From Pancytospora philotis (taxonomy: Eukaryota; Microsporidia), in the NCBI GenBank assembly GCA_023647555.1, contig JALRLY010000219.1, forward strand, positions 1 to 25,928: DNA of 25,928 nt, in the 5' to 3' direction. Made by a program: the position numbers and the translations under genes. Each line of letters begins with the position of its first letter. The first letter of the stretch is position 1. Of the stretch, positions 24,195-25,928 are shown piece by piece. The notes below the pieces were generated by a model that saw only the letters and a list, made by a program, of their open reading frames with translations, did no database searches and was not told where the DNA came from.

Positions 24195-25928
24195 CTATTT
24201 GGCCAGCTGCTCCGTGTAGACCTTCCACAGCTGGTTCAGCGCCCTGTCTATGTCTGTGCCGGCGTGCCACGAGTAGGACGCCCCGCATGCGAGCTTGGAA
24301 CCGCAGGACCTGAGGATCTGAGCGCTCCCGATGTCCGGGCTCTGGTAGACAGTGCGGTGCGTTAGGAACAGCCTGTCTGCGTTCCTGTACTCGTTGTTGA
24401 TCTCGAGCCGCAGATTGCCCGCGTGCGAGAGCGCATTCGAAACAACGCAGCTGTCACCGTCAGCGGCGAAGAGATGCTCGTGGAGAAGGAACTGCTCGTC
24501 CCCGTCCAGCGCGTTGATGCCCTCGGCGTAGATGATGTCGTAGCACAGCAGCTCGATCGTAAGGTCGTTCTTCGTGCAGCCGACCGGCAGCAGCTCAGAT
24601 GAATTGATCATGTACTGCCGCGCGAGGAAGCGCCGGCCCCGCGTTATCTCTGTAAGCTCGTTGCCGGTGTACTCGACATCGTAGCGTACGCCTTCGAGCT
24701 CGAAGCTCAGAACGGCGCGCTTCCTGGCCGCGCTGAACGGCTTGGCGTCCTGCATAAACTGCTTCCGCTGCTCCTCGTCGAGGCATCGATGGCTGTTCGT
24801 AAAATGGATGTCCGGTCCTGCATCGCTCTTCTGAATGTGGTTCTCGAGCGCTCGGATGCTCATGCTGCTGTGCACGTGCTCCTTCGCGAGCCTGGAAAGG
24901 GCAAAGATACCGGGCGTGAGGAGCAGATCGTACCCGACCTTTCCGGACAGCCCGCAGCGCTCGTTCGCCCACACTGCATTTATAATAAAATCGTGCACCA
25001 CATCCTTGTAGTAGTCGGTGCTGCACTGTCCCCTGTTCTTCAGCATCGGCACATACAGACGGGCGCTCCCCTTCTTGGATACGTCTGCAAACGCAACATC
25101 CTCGTTCTCATCGAGCATCCCGCTGATCACCAGGCTCAGGGCCTTGAATGGCTTTGGAATGGCAGTGCTGCTGTTGCATTCCCGCTGGTTTTCCTGTAGC
25201 ATGTTCATTTTGTATACGATCGAGCAATCAAGGGACATGAACAGACCCACCCGGAACAGCAGATCGTCATCCAAAAGGAAGAAGTGGCGGGCAAACTCAA
25301 AGCGCGTAACCGCGGCCATCTGCGCGCGCATCAAGCTCAGCACGCCCACCACCTGATCGAAGCTCCACTTCTGCAGCGCGAACATAAGGTTGAATGCCTC
25401 CGCGAAGAGCTCCACCTCGTTCCCCGCCAGCTGACCGACCAGCGCGTTGTACGCACTGAGATCGCACGGGACATCTAAAAGCTCTGGGCCAGCGCTCCCG
25501 TACCACTGGGGCGCTGTGCTGTCCACGAGCAGCAGCCGCGTGTTGAATACGCAGTTGCCCTGCATGGAGTAGCCCTCGGTCTCACCGTTCTCTTTGGGAC
25601 GCACGTACGAAGAAGCTCTGACTCTGACGCGCCTGCACCAGTCGAAGTGCCAGACAAAACTGTTTACAGACTCAACGCATCGAGAGCCCTGCTCGAACAG
25701 CTCTTTATAATTAACATCACGGCACTGGCTTCTGTACTTCTGTATCACCTCATCCACATCGTGGTGCACATCCTCGTCCAAAGAGCAGAACAGCGCCTCT
25801 TCGGTCTTAAGCCCGTGTCTGTTCACAAGCCCTCTGATATCCGCACGGTACTCCCTGAAAAGCTGCGCAGCTGCGATCCTTGACCGGTCGTCCTCGTACT
25901 CTCCGGGCGCAAAAACCTCCTCTCTTAC
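24195..25928 (-). CDS. Large protein, 5' end beyond window; possibly C-terminal part of a cellular RdRP
   Basis: The frame is open from the right window edge to the stop at 24195 (577 codons) and no start is seen, so the gene continues to the right; an in-frame GTG near 25826 is not a convincing start. The first visible part (FREYRADIRGLVNRHGLKTE, then VNSFVWHFDWCRRVRVR) loosely recalls the region after the catalytic core of eukaryotic RNA-dependent RNA polymerases, where a conserved tE-E block is followed by a SFxW segment. The remaining 450 residues are helical then mixed (EVELFAEAFNLMFALQKWSF; YDVEYTGNELTEITRGRRFL) and unrecognised. No signal peptide or membrane segments. The RdRP idea is weak and depends on finding the DLDGD-type catalytic motif outside the window. 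Confidence 0.6.
   Translation of the reverse strand, partial: VREEVFAPGEYEDDRSRIAAAQLFREYRADIRGLVNRHGLKTEEALFCSLDEDVHHDVDEVIQKYRSQCRDVNYKELFEQGSRCVESVNSFVWHFDWCRRVRVRASSYVRPKENGETEGYSMQGNCVFNTRLLLVDSTAPQWYGSAGPELLDVPCDLSAYNALVGQLAGNEVELFAEAFNLMFALQKWSFDQVVGVLSLMRAQMAAVTRFEFARHFFLLDDDLLFRVGLFMSLDCSIVYKMNMLQENQRECNSSTAIPKPFKALSLVISGMLDENEDVAFADVSKKGSARLYVPMLKNRGQCSTDYYKDVVHDFIINAVWANERCGLSGKVGYDLLLTPGIFALSRLAKEHVHSSMSIRALENHIQKSDAGPDIHFTNSHRCLDEEQRKQFMQDAKPFSAARKRAVLSFELEGVRYDVEYTGNELTEITRGRRFLARQYMINSSELLPVGCTKNDLTIELLCYDIIYAEGINALDGDEQFLLHEHLFAADGDSCVVSNALSHAGNLRLEINNEYRNADRLFLTHRTVYQSPDIGSAQILRSCGSKLACGASYSWHAGTDIDRALNQLWKVYTEQLAK

Overview
The window reads as a compact, intron-poor eukaryotic nuclear genome, most likely a microsporidian (genus not assignable from sequence alone). 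The evidence is: short single-exon genes for eukaryotic proteins (eRF1, DRG1, eIF4E, BAP31, CAF-1 large subunit, NASP-type chaperone, DNA polymerase epsilon subunit B, endonuclease III homologue); proteins clearly shorter than their animal or yeast relatives; short intergenic gaps; AATAAA signals overlapping or just after stop codons; and a recurrent AAAATTTT-type box 8-50 nt before the most plausible start codons, the kind of signal described for Microsporidia. Another very reduced fungus-like lineage is not excluded.

Layout. Positions 1 to about 5046 are a transposon nest: three Tc1/mariner-type DD34E elements, all with minus-strand transposases, and one Merlin (ISXO2/IS1595-like) element on the plus strand. 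Element 1 (decayed, cut by the window edge) appears to be inserted in the 3' end of element 2. The Merlin element sits in the 5' flank of element 2. Element 3 has an intact frame and matched 29-bp terminal inverted repeats, but one catalytic Asp is replaced by Glu; it abuts the end of element 2 at a shared TA. Positions 5047-5815 hold nothing recognisable.

From 5816 the window is a GC-rich housekeeping region: a secreted unknown (5816-7132), a small propeller-like unknown (7558-8169), a low-complexity unknown (8558-9652), then a minus-strand block of DPB2, BAP31, eRF1 and NASP, then plus-strand NSE3 and an unknown, a minus-strand 741-residue Ser-rich unknown, plus-strand DRG1, eIF4E and CAF-1 large subunit, a minus-strand 92-residue unknown, plus-strand NTH1, and a minus-strand large protein that runs off the right edge.

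Two themes link the genes. Translation: eRF1, DRG1 and eIF4E, with BAP31 at the ER. Chromatin and genome maintenance: DPB2, NASP, NSE3, CAF-1 and NTH1. CAF-1 (H3-H4 deposition), NASP (H3-H4 reservoir) and Pol epsilon act at the same replication forks. The right-edge protein has weak resemblance to the C-terminal part of cellular RNA-dependent RNA polymerases, which would imply RNA silencing in a genome loaded with transposons; this is a hypothesis only.
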